A stretch of DNA of 64,000 bases from the NCBI RefSeq assembly GCF_000164675.2, contig NC_015678.1, positions 1,178,001 through 1,242,000 on the forward strand, in the 5' to 3' direction. Shown here one piece after another: positions 30,045-41,125 of the stretch. A program made the translations under genes and the position numbers. The stretch's first letter is position 1; every line of letters starts with the position of its first letter. The notes under the pieces were generated by a model, which saw nothing but the letters and a program-made list of their open reading frames with translations, ran no database searches and was not told the origin of the DNA. The stretch is from Streptococcus parasanguinis ATCC 15912 (GTDB lineage Bacteria > Bacillota > Bacilli > Lactobacillales > Streptococcaceae).

Positions 30045-30083
30045 AAATAAAAAGAGATTGAGAACGATTCTTTCTCAATCTCT
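30045..30083 (-). terminator. Terminator of the metE-metF unit
   Basis: AGAGATTGAGAA and TTCTCAATCTCT arms followed leftwards by TTTTTATT, directly after the metF stop. Confidence 0.88.
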
Positions 30084-30106
30084 ACACTTCCTACTAAAAG
30101 TGTTGA

Positions 30107-30982
30107 TTAATTCACTTCAAAATTCGGTTGATGATCAAATAACGCCTTTGTTGCTTGGTAGACGTGGTAAGCGACATCTTCATTGTTCATGGTGTAAAGG
30201 TGGACACCTGCCACATCTTGAGTAACCAAATCAACGATTTGATCAACTGCATAAGCCAAACCAGCTGCGCGAAGAGACTCTGGATCATGCTCATACTTGT
30301 CCAGAATGGCTTTAAACTTCCGTGGGATATGAACATTTTCACAAGTCTTAAGGAGACGAAGGGCCTGATTGCGATTGAGAATCGGCATCACTCCTGCATG
30401 AATGGGAATATCGATCCCAGCCAAGGTACACTTATCTTGAAAATCATAGAAACGCTCATTGTCAAAGAAAAGTTGAGTGACCAAGCTAGAGCACCCTGCA
30501 TCTACCTTCTTTTTAAGATTTTGAATATCTGAAATTTGGTTTGGAGAATCTGGGTGTCCCTCAGGATAACAAGCACCAATCACCTCAAAATGGGGAGCCT
30601 CTGTTTTAATAAATTCAATCAGATCCGTTGCATAACGAAAGTCTTTTAAAGGTTCCACACCAGGGATAATATCCCCACGCAGAGCCAAAATCCGATGCAC
30701 CCCAACTTCATTTAACTCCTGAAGAGTATCAGCCACTTTTTCCTTAGTCAAATAGACGGCTGGTAAGTGAGCAATTGTCGGAATAGACAATTCATTTTGA
30801 ATGTAATTGGCTAAAGCAACCGTCGTCTCTTTGATATTGTATTTATTATTGCTAGCGGTCACACTAATAAAGTGAGGAGCTAGCTCCTGCATATTTGCCA
30901 AGGCACGTAAGAGTTTGGCATTGCCTACTTCAGGATTTGGAGGAAAAACTTCAAATGACAAAGACGGTGTGTGTTGTGACAT
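30107..30982 (-). CDS. metF: 5,10-methylenetetrahydrofolate reductase
   Basis: 291 aa, FAD-dependent TIM-barrel enzyme that reduces 5,10-methylene-THF to 5-methyl-THF, the methyl donor for methionine synthesis. SFEVFPPN near the N-terminus and ITQLFFD-like VTQLFFDNERF are family motifs. AAGGAT precedes the ATG. Second gene after metE (112-nt gap), ending at the terminator 30045-30083; it directly supplies the MetE substrate. Confidence 0.95.
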   Translation of the reverse strand: MSQHTPSLSFEVFPPNPEVGNAKLLRALANMQELAPHFISVTASNNKYNIKETTVALANYIQNELSIPTIAHLPAVYLTKEKVADTLQELNEVGVHRILALRGDIIPGVEPLKDFRYATDLIEFIKTEAPHFEVIGACYPEGHPDSPNQISDIQNLKKKVDAGCSSLVTQLFFDNERFYDFQDKCTLAGIDIPIHAGVMPILNRNQALRLLKTCENVHIPRKFKAILDKYEHDPESLRAAGLAYAVDQIVDLVTQDVAGVHLYTMNNEDVAYHVYQATKALFDHQPNFEVN

Positions 30983-31094
30983 ATTCTATCCTTTTCTTTT
31001 GTTTCGTTGATCAAGAACTCTGAGCCACTATTTCTAGGATAAGGGATGAGTCGAAAACCCTCTACACGATGATAGAAGGTCCTCGAAGCATTTC

Positions 31095-33344
31095 TTACAA
31101 GTGTTCACGCGCTTCTTTAGCGGCATTAACCAGCTTGATCAAGCTTTCTTTTGTTTCTTTAATTCCGCGAGTCTTCAAACCACAGTCAGGGTTGATCCAA
31201 ACTTTGCCACTTGGTACTTTAGCCAAGATTGCTTCGATAGTGTGATCAATTTCACCGTCTTGTGGGACACGTGGTGAGTGGATATCGTAAACCCCAGGTC
31301 CAACTTCTGTTTGGAAGTTTTTCGCTTTCAACTCATCCAAGATTTCAAGGTTTGAACGGCTTGCTTCAAATGAGATAACGTCCGCATCCAAGTTATCGAT
31401 CGCTGGGATGATATCTGTAAATTCTGAGTAACACATGTGAGTGTGGATTTGTGTGTCTGGGGCTACTGTTGAGTGTACCAAACGGAAGGCTGGAATCGCC
31501 CAATCAAGATAGTCTTCGTACCAGTCGCTACGACGAAGTGGCAATTTTTCACGAAGAGCAGCTTCGTCGATTTGGATGATTTTCACGCCTGCCGCTTCAA
31601 GGTCAAGAACTTCATCCTTGATTGCAAGAGCAATTTGAAGAGTAGAATCCTTGATAGAGATATCTTCACGTGGGAATGACCAGTTAAGGATGGTAACAGG
31701 TCCAGTCAACATCCCTTTAACCGGTTTGTCTGTACGGCTTTGTGCGTAGCTAGACCATTTCACAGTGATTGGGTTAAGACGAGTCACATCACCCCAGATG
31801 ATTGGTGGTTTCACCCCACGCATACCGTATGATTGTACCCAACCATTCTTAGAGAAGAGGTAACCAGACAAGTTTTGACCGAAGTACTCAACCATGTCGT
31901 TTCGTTCAAACTCACCGTGTACAAGTACGTCAAATCCAACTTCTTCTTGCCATTTGATCCATTCGTCAATCGTTTCAGCAAGGAAGGCATCGTATTCTTC
32001 TTGTGTTAATTCACCCTTACGGAAGGCCAAACGTTTAGCACGAACTTCCTTAGTTTGAGGGAATGAACCAATGGTAGTTGTTGGAAGTGCTGGAAGCTTG
32101 AAGGCTTCTTTTTGGATTTCTTCCCGTTCTGCAAAGGCTGGCAAACGAGTGTAGTCTGCTTCTGTCAAGGCTGCGATACGAGCATGAAGTTCAGCATTTG
32201 CTCCGACACGTTCAGTTGCAAAGAGTTCTTTGTTGGCAGTAAGAGCTGCTTCACCTTGACCGTTGCGGATAGCATCCAAGTCACGAAGTTCTTCCAATTT
32301 TTCAACTGCAAAAGCAAAGTGGTTCAAGATAGCTGGTTCAAAGTCTTCATTAGCAGTTGTAAATGGCACATGAAGAAGGGAGCAAGAAGTCGTCAAGACA
32401 ATCTTTTCAGCTGGAACTTGATCCAAGATTTCCAAGCTCTTTTCATAGTTGTTGCGCCAGATGTTTTTCCCATTCACAATACCAGCATAAAGGGTCTTAT
32501 CAGCTGGGAAGCCACCTTTCACTAATTCAAGTGTTTTCTTCCCTTCAACAAAGTCAAGACCGATACCATCTACTGGCAAGTTTATAAGGTCATTGTAGAC
32601 ATCACGAACATCACCAAAGTAAGTTTGGATCAAGACTTCAAGGCCTTTCTTGTCAGCCAAGAGTTTGTTGTAGAGGTTCAAGAAAAGAGCCTTTTCTTCA
32701 GCTGACAAATCTTTGACAAGAGCTGGCTCATCGAGTTGAATACGAGTCGCACCAAGCTCAGCCAATTTGGCAAAGACTTCTTGGTAAGCAACAACCAAGC
32801 TGTCTACGAAGTCTTCAGCTTTCACACCATCTTCAAAGTCAGATAATTGAAGGAAAGTGAATGGTCCAACCACTACCGGACGAGTGTTGATCCCCAATTC
32901 TTTGGCTTCTTGGTACTCATCAAAAATCTTGTGACCAGCCAATTTCACTTCTGTTGTTTTTTCAAATTTAGGAACGATGTAATGGTAGTTGGTGTTGAAC
33001 CATTTTTTCATTGGAAGGGCACGGACATCCCCTTTTTCACCTTGGTAACCACGCGCCAAAGCGAAGTATTGTTCAAGGTCTGTCAAATCCAAGTTTTGAA
33101 CAGATGCAGGCACGACGTTGAAAAGGAAGGCTGCATCAAGGAAATTGTCGTAGTGTGAGAAGTCATTTGAAGGAATCTCTGAGATGCCTTGTTCTTTAAC
33201 AATGTTCCAGTGTTTTGCACGCAAGTCTTTAGCAGCTGCCAAGAGCTCGTCTGCTGAGATTTCTTTTCTAAAGTATTTTTCAGTTGTAAATTTTAATTCA
33301 CGGAATTCACCCAAACGTGGGAAACCGATAATTGTAGTTGACAT
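31095..33344 (-). CDS. metE: Cobalamin-independent methionine synthase
   Basis: 749 aa, two-barrel enzyme transferring a methyl group from 5-methyl-THF polyglutamate to homocysteine. C-terminal zinc-site motifs include HTHMCYSEF and [10 protein letters not shown]. Start placed at MSTTIIGFP, preceded by GGAGG; the frame is open 12 codons upstream without a ribosome-binding site. First gene of the metE-metF unit. A MET-box lies upstream (33427-33443), consistent with activation by an MtaR/MetR-type LysR protein. Confidence 0.96.
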   Translation of the reverse strand: MSTTIIGFPRLGEFRELKFTTEKYFRKEISADELLAAAKDLRAKHWNIVKEQGISEIPSNDFSHYDNFLDAAFLFNVVPASVQNLDLTDLEQYFALARGYQGEKGDVRALPMKKWFNTNYHYIVPKFEKTTEVKLAGHKIFDEYQEAKELGINTRPVVVGPFTFLQLSDFEDGVKAEDFVDSLVVAYQEVFAKLAELGATRIQLDEPALVKDLSAEEKALFLNLYNKLLADKKGLEVLIQTYFGDVRDVYNDLINLPVDGIGLDFVEGKKTLELVKGGFPADKTLYAGIVNGKNIWRNNYEKSLEILDQVPAEKIVLTTSCSLLHVPFTTANEDFEPAILNHFAFAVEKLEELRDLDAIRNGQGEAALTANKELFATERVGANAELHARIAALTEADYTRLPAFAEREEIQKEAFKLPALPTTTIGSFPQTKEVRAKRLAFRKGELTQEEYDAFLAETIDEWIKWQEEVGFDVLVHGEFERNDMVEYFGQNLSGYLFSKNGWVQSYGMRGVKPPIIWGDVTRLNPITVKWSSYAQSRTDKPVKGMLTGPVTILNWSFPREDISIKDSTLQIALAIKDEVLDLEAAGVKIIQIDEAALREKLPLRRSDWYEDYLDWAIPAFRLVHSTVAPDTQIHTHMCYSEFTDIIPAIDNLDADVISFEASRSNLEILDELKAKNFQTEVGPGVYDIHSPRVPQDGEIDHTIEAILAKVPSGKVWINPDCGLKTRGIKETKESLIKLVNAAKEAREHL

Positions 33345-33375
33345 GTTGTGTCCTCCAAAAATTCTAATTGACACT

Positions 33376-33381
33376 ATCATA
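33376..33381 (-). promoter_or_regulatory. metE -10 element
   Basis: Read leftwards: TATGAT, about 31 nt before the metE ATG. The -35 region is poor, as expected for an activator-dependent promoter. Confidence 0.5.
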
Positions 33382-33426
33382 TCAGAAGATAGGAATCTTG
33401 TATAATTGCTTTTACACGAATTTTGA

Positions 33427-33443
33427 TATAGTCAAAAACTATA
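33427..33443. promoter_or_regulatory. MET-box upstream of metE
   Basis: TATAGTCAAAAACTATA matches the streptococcal MET-box TATAGTTTNAAACTATA at 14 of 16 defined positions. It is centred about 66 bp before the predicted transcription start, the usual activation position for LysR-type regulators. Confidence 0.75.
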
Positions 33444-33592
33444 ACACAGATTTAATGGGCCTTGAGACCAGAGATCAAAAGCAAAAACTAGGACTTCTTA
33501 TAAAGATTTCCTATAGCCCAAGCATCCCCCAAACCATTTTTGAGCGGTTTTTGAGCGGATTGCACTAGAAGAACAGTCCTTAAAAAGTAAAG

Positions 33593-34057
33593 CAGGCCTT
33601 CTCTACTGAGAAAGACCTGTGCAAGCATAAACAAACTGCTTCTGTTTACAAATCTAAGAAATTCTATAAAAATGTATTCGTTAAAATGATTCTATTATCT
33701 ACTGAAACTTTCCGCCGTGAGAAAAGTGCTAGAAACACTTTTGTTTCTAGCACTCGGGAGTTTTGAGAGTAAAACAGTTTGGGAAACTGTTTTAGCCTGA
33801 GCTCAGAAATTAAAGAGCGAAGGGGCTCAATACGAATTGAACACGGGCTGCAGATTGTGTCAAAAAGATAAGTTTTCCTAGAATCAAAAGATTCTGCGTC
33901 AAACTTCCTATTTTGACTTTATCCGCAGACGCCCTTAGTATCTTGATTTAGTCATGGAACTTCTTCGAAGTTCGCTGACGTCCGTACTCACCTAAGGAAA
34001 GTTTTTTAGATGACTTCGTCCTCATTCTGACAGGCCTTCTCTATTGAGAAAGACCTG
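33593..34057. repeat. Non-coding region bounded by two copies of a 27-bp hairpin
   Basis: The 27-mer at 33593-33619 recurs at 34031-34057 with one substitution; each folds as CAGGC-TTCTC / GAGAA-GACCTG. Between them lie further hairpins, including AGTGCTAGAAA/TTTCTAGCACT, AAAACAGTTT/AAACTGTTTT and GAACTTC-TTC-GAAGTTC. The 756-bp gap between metE and dexB holds no open frame that looks coding. The right-hand copy lies just after the dexB stop and may help end that transcript. Confidence 0.6.
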
Positions 34058-34100
34058 CTTCTACGAGGAAGTAATTTCCTCTATTTTTTCATTTGCTTCA

Positions 34101-35735
<1,635 letters not shown>

Positions 35736-35743
35736 TCACTTTC

Positions 35744-35772
35744 ATCATACAAAAATAGGGGTGAAATTGCAA
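35744..35772 (-). promoter_or_regulatory. dexB promoter
   Basis: Read leftwards: TTGCAA, 17-nt spacer, TATGAT, just after the GH31 stop. A GTGATTTCAC inverted repeat lies between it and the dexB start and may be an operator. Confidence 0.7.
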
Positions 35773-35776
35773 GAAT

Positions 35777-38008
35777 TTACAAGTCTTCATTCTCTTCACT
35801 GGAATAAATCACTTCAAAGAGACGTTGGCGCAAGCCTTCCTCCAAAGGCGTGATGACCTTCATCAACTGTTTCCAATCCTTGGCTCTTGAACAGGCCGCA
35901 AATAAATCATTTTTCCTATCGTAGGCCAGGTTGGCAGATTTTAAGAGCTCAAACATCCGATCTTCTTTGGCAATCGGACGCGATTGCAGCTCACCCATCG
36001 CAATTTCTTGACTTTGATTGTCCACTATGATAGGGTCCGTCTCAAAGGTATGGAGCAAGAAACGGTGCTGTCTCTTTTCAGGAAGCAGCGCTAGATCACC
36101 TGATAGATCCAGCCTAATCTTTCTTTCATCCCAATCGACTGTTAGGCGGGTTTCAACCTTGCCAGCTCCTTCTCCTTCAACGAGTACGAAGGAACGATTG
36201 TCACCTGGGAAGAGATGCCAGTCTAGCATTTCTGGAAGGTCCACTCCTGTCTGTGGTTGTGCATCCATAGGGATGATGGCTCCTGCACGTGCAAAGACTG
36301 GAATATCCTGGCTGGTCCTAAAGACCGTGAGCTTGCCTCTTCCTTCATACTTCCAATCATGGAAGAAATCGTACCAAACGCCGTCTGGGAACCAAACACT
36401 CACAGAAGCACTATGAAAGACAGGATCCAGCGCTTCGGTAATTGGCGCCACCATGAGTTCACTGCCAAAGAAATATTGATTTTTCGCTTCATAAGCCTCT
36501 TCTTCATTTGGGTAGTGGTAATAGAGGGGTTGAACCAAGGGCAGCCCTTCTTCGTGCGTTGCCACATTCATGGTGTAGAGATAAGGCAGTAAGCTATGGC
36601 GCAGGCGCAAATACTGCTTCATCAAGCGACAGGTCTCAGGAGAGTAAAACCACGGTTCCTTGCTGTTAAAGGCATTACAAGAACTATGAAGACGATTGAT
36701 CGGGCTAAAAACCCCAAACTGCAACCAGCGAAGAGCCAAGTCTTCATCATAGTAGCCCCGCATATGGCCACCGATATCGTGACTCCACCAGGTGTAGCCG
36801 ATATTGGAAGCTGTGCTGGTAAAATAGGGTTGAAAGGCTAGGGATTCCCAAGTCACAATAGTGTCCCCTGAAAAACCAATCGGATACCGATGGCTGCCGG
36901 GACCCCCATATCGTGATAAGATGAGACCAGCTTGGCCTGTTCGGCAATTATCTACATAATGATAGTGATTTAACAACCAAAGGGGATCCATCTTGCCATG
37001 ACTACCTTGCTGCCAATCAATCCACCAAAAGTCCACTCCTTGATCTTCCAAAGGATGGTGGACATCTTCGAAATAAGCTTCGCGAAAGGCTGGACTGTAA
37101 AAGTCAAAGCCAGCCGCTTCTTCTTTTTCCGCATCCAGTCCCAAGCGTTTTGCGACCATGGGATAAGCATCTTCGAAAGCGCGAATTCCATCTGCCGGAT
37201 GGACATTTAAGGTCACCTTTAAACCACGCTCATGCAGGCCATTTAAGAAGGTAGCTGGATCAGGAATCAAATCCCGGTTCCAACTATAGCCAGTCCAACC
37301 ACTTCCAAAGCGAGCAGGAATCGCCGTCTTGTGCCAGTCCATATCGATCACACTGACTGCAAGAGGCACTCCTTCTGCTTTGAAACGATCCATCAAATCT
37401 GTATACTCCTGACTGGTATAAGGCCAATAGCGGCTCCACCAGTTTCCCAGAGCATAACGTGGCAAGAGGGGTGGCTGTCCTGTCAGATGGTAAAAATCTT
37501 TCAAGGCACCTAGATAATCGCGCCCATAACCGAAGAAATACAAATCCACTTCTGGATAGGGCCGTGCTCTAAACCCGCTTTCGTCATCATACAAGTAGGA
37601 AGCGGAATCGTCTAAAAGAGCATAACCGGCCTTGCTCAAGATCCCATCTTGCAACTCCATAGCCCCATCGACCTCGTCAAGCGTCCGACTGGTCCCCTTT
37701 AAGGTCTCCGGCTGATCTCCATAATGCCACCGGCTCCCATAGACTGCATACTGACCCTTGAGTTCGATAAAAAGCCGATCCGGGGCAAAAGGTCCCTTTT
37801 CAAAATGGAGGTGGAGATGCTCTGTATGAAGATCGAGGACCTCTTCTGTCTCTATAACCTCGCAGGCAACAGGTCCAAAATCTCGATTTTGTACAACTTG
37901 CGTCTGACCATCTTCAAAAACACCATCCTCTGAGTATTCCAAGCGCACCAAGGATTCCGTTAATACGGAGATCCGATAGTTTTCTCCCTTTATCACTGGT
38001 CCTGCCAT
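35777..38008 (-). CDS. Glycoside hydrolase family 31 alpha-glucosidase
   Basis: 743 aa, cytoplasmic (no signal peptide). GH31 barrel with VSVIDMDWHKT, nucleophile-region motif FWWIDWQQG, and a probable acid/base Asp in GFSGDTIVTWESL; YTWWSHDIGGHM is also typical. The WIDWQQG form, instead of the WxDMNE seen in classical alpha-glucosidases, places it in a separate subgroup. GAGGAGG precedes the ATG. Expression appears subject to glucose repression: cre at 38074-38087 overlaps the start site of the promoter at 38093-38121. Likely substrates are alpha-glucosides; exact linkage is not deducible. Confidence 0.92.
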   Translation of the reverse strand: MAGPVIKGENYRISVLTESLVRLEYSEDGVFEDGQTQVVQNRDFGPVACEVIETEEVLDLHTEHLHLHFEKGPFAPDRLFIELKGQYAVYGSRWHYGDQPETLKGTSRTLDEVDGAMELQDGILSKAGYALLDDSASYLYDDESGFRARPYPEVDLYFFGYGRDYLGALKDFYHLTGQPPLLPRYALGNWWSRYWPYTSQEYTDLMDRFKAEGVPLAVSVIDMDWHKTAIPARFGSGWTGYSWNRDLIPDPATFLNGLHERGLKVTLNVHPADGIRAFEDAYPMVAKRLGLDAEKEEAAGFDFYSPAFREAYFEDVHHPLEDQGVDFWWIDWQQGSHGKMDPLWLLNHYHYVDNCRTGQAGLILSRYGGPGSHRYPIGFSGDTIVTWESLAFQPYFTSTASNIGYTWWSHDIGGHMRGYYDEDLALRWLQFGVFSPINRLHSSCNAFNSKEPWFYSPETCRLMKQYLRLRHSLLPYLYTMNVATHEEGLPLVQPLYYHYPNEEEAYEAKNQYFFGSELMVAPITEALDPVFHSASVSVWFPDGVWYDFFHDWKYEGRGKLTVFRTSQDIPVFARAGAIIPMDAQPQTGVDLPEMLDWHLFPGDNRSFVLVEGEGAGKVETRLTVDWDERKIRLDLSGDLALLPEKRQHRFLLHTFETDPIIVDNQSQEIAMGELQSRPIAKEDRMFELLKSANLAYDRKNDLFAACSRAKDWKQLMKVITPLEEGLRQRLFEVIYSSEENEDL

Positions 38009-38073
38009 TTATTTTTCCTCCTCTTTTTATAGGGCATCTGACTCGCCCTCTTTTCATCTGCTTCGCCTCACAA

Positions 38074-38087
38074 AGTAAGCGCTTACG
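38074..38087. promoter_or_regulatory. cre site of the GH31 gene
   Basis: AGTAAGCGCTTACG contains the palindrome GTAAGCGCTTAC and matches the CcpA consensus at 12 of 14 positions. It sits on the predicted transcription start. Confidence 0.72.
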
Positions 38088-38092
38088 ATTTT

Positions 38093-38121
38093 ACTATAGC
38101 ACTCAAAAAAAGGCCTGTCAA
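38093..38121 (-). promoter_or_regulatory. GH31 promoter embedded in the upstream terminator
   Basis: Read leftwards: TTGACA, 17-nt spacer, TATAGT. The -35 hexamer is the descending arm of the terminator at 38104-38136. Confidence 0.82.
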
Positions 38122-38136
38122 CACTTGACAGAGCCT
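38104..38136 (-). terminator. Terminator of the CPBP protease gene
   Basis: Stem AGGCTCTGTCAA / TTGACAGGCCT with a short loop and T7 run leftwards. Confidence 0.8.
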
Positions 38137-38155
38137 TTCCTAAAATTTTATAAGA

Positions 38156-38914
38156 TCAACTCCCCCAATTGATCAAGAGATACATGAGACTCGAGCCAAA
38201 CATATCTGCCAAGGCATGCATGAGGAAAAATGGCAAGAGATTCTTGACGACTTTCTTGTACATGAAGTAATAAAAGAGTCCATAAATGACGCCAATCACA
38301 AAGGCCCAGAGAAGCCCTTGATAGGTGTGGAAGGAAAAGCGGATCAGGGTTGAAAAGGCCAGCGCCTTCCACTTGTTCTTCTCACTTACCGAAGTCATTA
38401 AGCCCAAAAAGAAAAATTCTTCATAAAATCCATTGAGTAAGCCATAAGCAATCGCCATGGGACTCAAAGCCATGAACTTATGGAGGATCTGCATAGGATC
38501 GATAAAAGGCCAAAGACTCGGACTTAGGTAATTGTATTCACCCGAAACCGTTGAGATTACATCCCCAAAAAGTCCCATCGCTGCAAAGAGCAGGGGCACC
38601 CAGATCAAGGTGGACCACTTGAAGCGGATTGGCAATTGTTTAAAATCAAAGCGACGGAGCAACAAGTAAAGAAGAGCTAGAGTCAGCAAGATCAACTGCA
38701 AGGTCATATTGCTGGAATAAGCAGCCCCTTCACTTGCAGTATTGCTACTGCTTGTGGCTACTGCAGTCTGCGCGACTGGCTGAAAACTGGCTAAAAACAG
38801 CTGGGTCGAGCGGACAATGAATTGCCCAAAGAGAATGACCGTCACAATGCCAATATCAAACCATTTGAGCTCTTTTAAGGGCTGTTTGGGTCGTATTCTG
38901 TTAAAAAATGTCAT
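38156..38914 (-). CDS. CPBP-family intramembrane metalloprotease (CAAX protease-like)
   Basis: 252 aa with 7-8 membrane segments. Conserved motifs occur in the second half: GFYEEFFFLGL (the EE pair), SFHTYQGLLW and HALADMFGS, which supply the Glu and His residues of the active site. Streptococcal members of this family include bacteriocin self-immunity proteins and proteins of unknown role; none of the neighbours is a bacteriocin gene, so function is open. AAGGAT lies before the ATG. Single-gene unit with its own terminator. Confidence 0.85.
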   Translation of the reverse strand: MTFFNRIRPKQPLKELKWFDIGIVTVILFGQFIVRSTQLFLASFQPVAQTAVATSSSNTASEGAAYSSNMTLQLILLTLALLYLLLRRFDFKQLPIRFKWSTLIWVPLLFAAMGLFGDVISTVSGEYNYLSPSLWPFIDPMQILHKFMALSPMAIAYGLLNGFYEEFFFLGLMTSVSEKNKWKALAFSTLIRFSFHTYQGLLWAFVIGVIYGLFYYFMYKKVVKNLLPFFLMHALADMFGSSLMYLLINWGS

Positions 38915-39001
38915 CTTTCATCCTTCTATTCCCACAATGGAAGTATTTTTGTTTCTCTTACTTTAGCAATCAATGCTTAAAGAAGAGTTAACCTAGAGAA
39001 G

Positions 39002-39025
39002 AAAAAAACGACCTTTGGGCCGTTT
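39002..39025 (-). terminator. Terminator after ktrA
   Basis: AAACGGCC and GGTCGTTT (one G-U pair) with a CAAA loop and a T7 run leftwards, 11 nt past the ktrA stop. Confidence 0.82.
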
Positions 39026-39036
39026 CCATTACACTA

Positions 39037-39702
39037 TTAGTCTAACAAATCTTGGATTCTATCTAAATATTGGTTGTCTGTCACTGCCATCACGCGCACC
39101 CCTTCAGGCCAGATAAAGTCGGGACCAATCTGAATATGAAGCGGTTGGTCTTCCGCATCTCGATAGCCGATAATATTGAGATGGTACTCCTCTCTGACAG
39201 CCAAGTCCTGAAGGCTTTTTCCTACCCAGCTAGCTGGAACCGTAAACTCAGCCACCACCACTGCTTCATCCAACTGGAAGACTTCAATCCCGTGTTGGAA
39301 GAGGATCATCTTAGCGAGGGACATCCCCGCTTCTACCTCTGGTAGGATGACCAAATCAGCTCCAATCTTCTCAAGGACTTCCTTGGTCACTTCATTCTTG
39401 ACCTTGGCAATGACGTGCTCGACGCCAAGTGCCTTACAGTGCATGACCGCCAGGACACTTGATTCCAAGTTTTCTCCCGTCGCAATGACGACTGTGTCAC
39501 AGTTCCCAATATCTGCCGCATCCAAGAGGTCCATTTCCGTAATGTCTCCAACAATCCCAGTTGTAATCATAGATTCATACTGGTTGATCACATCTTCATG
39601 ATCGTCAATTGCAATGATATCCACATCCTGGTCCTGCAGGGTTTTTAAGACACTCTGTCCAAAAATCCCTAATCCCAGAATTCCAATGGTTCGATTTGCC
39701 AT
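39037..39702 (-). CDS. ktrA: Potassium uptake regulatory subunit (RCK/TrkA-N)
   Basis: 221 aa. N-terminal Rossmann fold GILGLGIFGQSV binds nucleotide (ATP/ADP or c-di-AMP-responsive RCK family); C-terminal TrkA-C half from about residue 140. It forms a cytoplasmic ring that gates the KtrB membrane subunit. TAGGAG precedes the ATG. It starts 9 nt after ktrB, so the two are co-transcribed. Confidence 0.93.
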   Translation of the reverse strand: MANRTIGILGLGIFGQSVLKTLQDQDVDIIAIDDHEDVINQYESMITTGIVGDITEMDLLDAADIGNCDTVVIATGENLESSVLAVMHCKALGVEHVIAKVKNEVTKEVLEKIGADLVILPEVEAGMSLAKMILFQHGIEVFQLDEAVVVAEFTVPASWVGKSLQDLAVREEYHLNIIGYRDAEDQPLHIQIGPDFIWPEGVRVMAVTDNQYLDRIQDLLD

Positions 39703-39711
39703 AAGTCTCTC

Positions 39712-41094
39712 CTATCCGATAATGATGTCTGCCTTGGCATATTGCAAGGCATCTGCCTTTTTGGCCTTGTAATTGTTCAAGCTGACCATAAGGGTCAAGG
39801 GGCCGATCCGCCCAATAAACATGAGCAGCATGATGATGCCCAGCCCTGCTCCATTTAAGGTCGAGGTCACATTAGCCGTCACGCCCACTGTCGCTAAAGC
39901 CGATACCACCTCAAAGACCAAGTACAGAAAACGTTGACCATCCGGAGTCACGAGACAAAGACCAAAGAGTCCAAGGAGAAAAGTCAACTGGAAAATCACT
40001 GCCGTCCCCAAAGAGCGTTGGACCAAGTCTGGAGCGATGGTGCGCTTACCCAGGTTGGTATGTGGCAAGCCGAGCAACTCTTTGCGCGCTAAGAGAATCA
40101 GCACCAAGAAGGTGGTGATCTTCATCCCTCCTGCTGTCCCACCTGGTGCCCCACCTAGGAACATCTGGAGGATATAGACAAAGAGTGTCACAGGTCGGAC
40201 TGCTGTATAATCCAGTGAGGCAAAGCCAGCCGTCCGCATACTGACCGTTTGGAAAAAGCTGACCAAGATCTTCTCTCCCAATGGCAGGGACCCAATCGTT
40301 GCCGGATTATTAAACTCGGTCAAGAGGCTGGTTACTGTCCCAAAGAGGAGAATCGCAGCTGTTAACCAGAGAACCACCTTGGTATGAAAGCGAAGAGTCC
40401 GTCGTCCTGATTGGTTACGGGCCTTGGTAGCTAGGTCAAACCAGACCATGAAGCCCAAGCCCCCAGTAATGATCAGAGCAGATAAGGTCAGATTGACCAA
40501 CCAATCGGTCTGGAAACTCATCATACTATCGCCCCCAAAATTATCAAAGCCCGCATTACAAAAGGCGGAAACCGCAACAAAGATGGAGTTGAAGATCCCA
40601 TGACCCCAGCCAAAGCGAGGAATAAAGCGAGTCATGAGAAGCAAGGCCCCGACACCTTCGATGGTAAAGGTGGTAATAAAGATGGAGCGGACAAAACGGG
40701 CCAAACTTTGGTTATTGCTAAAACTAAAGCTATCCCGAATGGTCTGCCGGTCCTTGTAACTGAGCTTTTGTCGGCTCTCCATAAAGAAGAGACCGATAAA
40801 GGTCAAAATACCTAGGCCTCCGATCTGGATCAAAAGCATACAGATCAATTGCCCCCAGCCATTATAGGTCGAAGCCACCGACTGGGTAAAGAGCCCTGTC
40901 ACACAGACCATGGAAACCGCTGTAAAAAGATGGTCGATATAGCCTGCTGTTGAGCTTGCTTGCTGGACAAAGGGCAGACTCAGTAAGAGCGAGCCGATCA
41001 AGATGACTAAGGCAAAACTGAGAAAGATCCGCCTTGCTGGAGACAGGCCTTTAATCTTGGACTGCCATTGTTTAAAAAATGATTTGACTAACAT
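39712..41094 (-). CDS. ktrB: Potassium uptake membrane subunit (TrkH/KtrB family)
   Basis: 460 aa with about ten membrane segments in four pore-loop repeats; filter-like regions include VSMVCVTGLF, VSAFCNAGFDNFGG, QTVSMRTAGF and SALATVGVTAN, each carrying the conserved glycine. It imports K+ driven by ion gradients, with KtrA. The gene has no recognisable Shine-Dalgarno sequence; an extended -10 box ends 6 nt before the ATG (41101-41109), suggesting a leaderless mRNA in addition to any read-through from the phosphorylase gene 31 nt upstream. Confidence 0.93.
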   Translation of the reverse strand: MLVKSFFKQWQSKIKGLSPARRIFLSFALVILIGSLLLSLPFVQQASSTAGYIDHLFTAVSMVCVTGLFTQSVASTYNGWGQLICMLLIQIGGLGILTFIGLFFMESRQKLSYKDRQTIRDSFSFSNNQSLARFVRSIFITTFTIEGVGALLLMTRFIPRFGWGHGIFNSIFVAVSAFCNAGFDNFGGDSMMSFQTDWLVNLTLSALIITGGLGFMVWFDLATKARNQSGRRTLRFHTKVVLWLTAAILLFGTVTSLLTEFNNPATIGSLPLGEKILVSFFQTVSMRTAGFASLDYTAVRPVTLFVYILQMFLGGAPGGTAGGMKITTFLVLILLARKELLGLPHTNLGKRTIAPDLVQRSLGTAVIFQLTFLLGLFGLCLVTPDGQRFLYLVFEVVSALATVGVTANVTSTLNGAGLGIIMLLMFIGRIGPLTLMVSLNNYKAKKADALQYAKADIIIG

Positions 41095-41100
41095 AGCTTC

Positions 41101-41109
41101 ATTGTATCA
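41101..41109 (-). promoter_or_regulatory. Extended -10 promoter of ktrB (putative leaderless start)
   Basis: Read leftwards: TG-A-TACAAT, then 6 nt, then the ktrB ATG. No good -35 hexamer and no ribosome-binding site are visible. Confidence 0.55.
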
Positions 41110-41125
41110 TAAAAGTGGATTGGAC

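Noticed and set aside
33368..33568. 66-codon rightward frame upstream of metE
   Set aside because: It overlaps the metE control region, including the MET-box, has no ribosome-binding site, and has a non-protein-like composition.
38156..38914. CPBP protein as a bacteriocin immunity factor
   Set aside because: No bacteriocin precursor or exporter gene lies nearby; family membership alone does not show that role.
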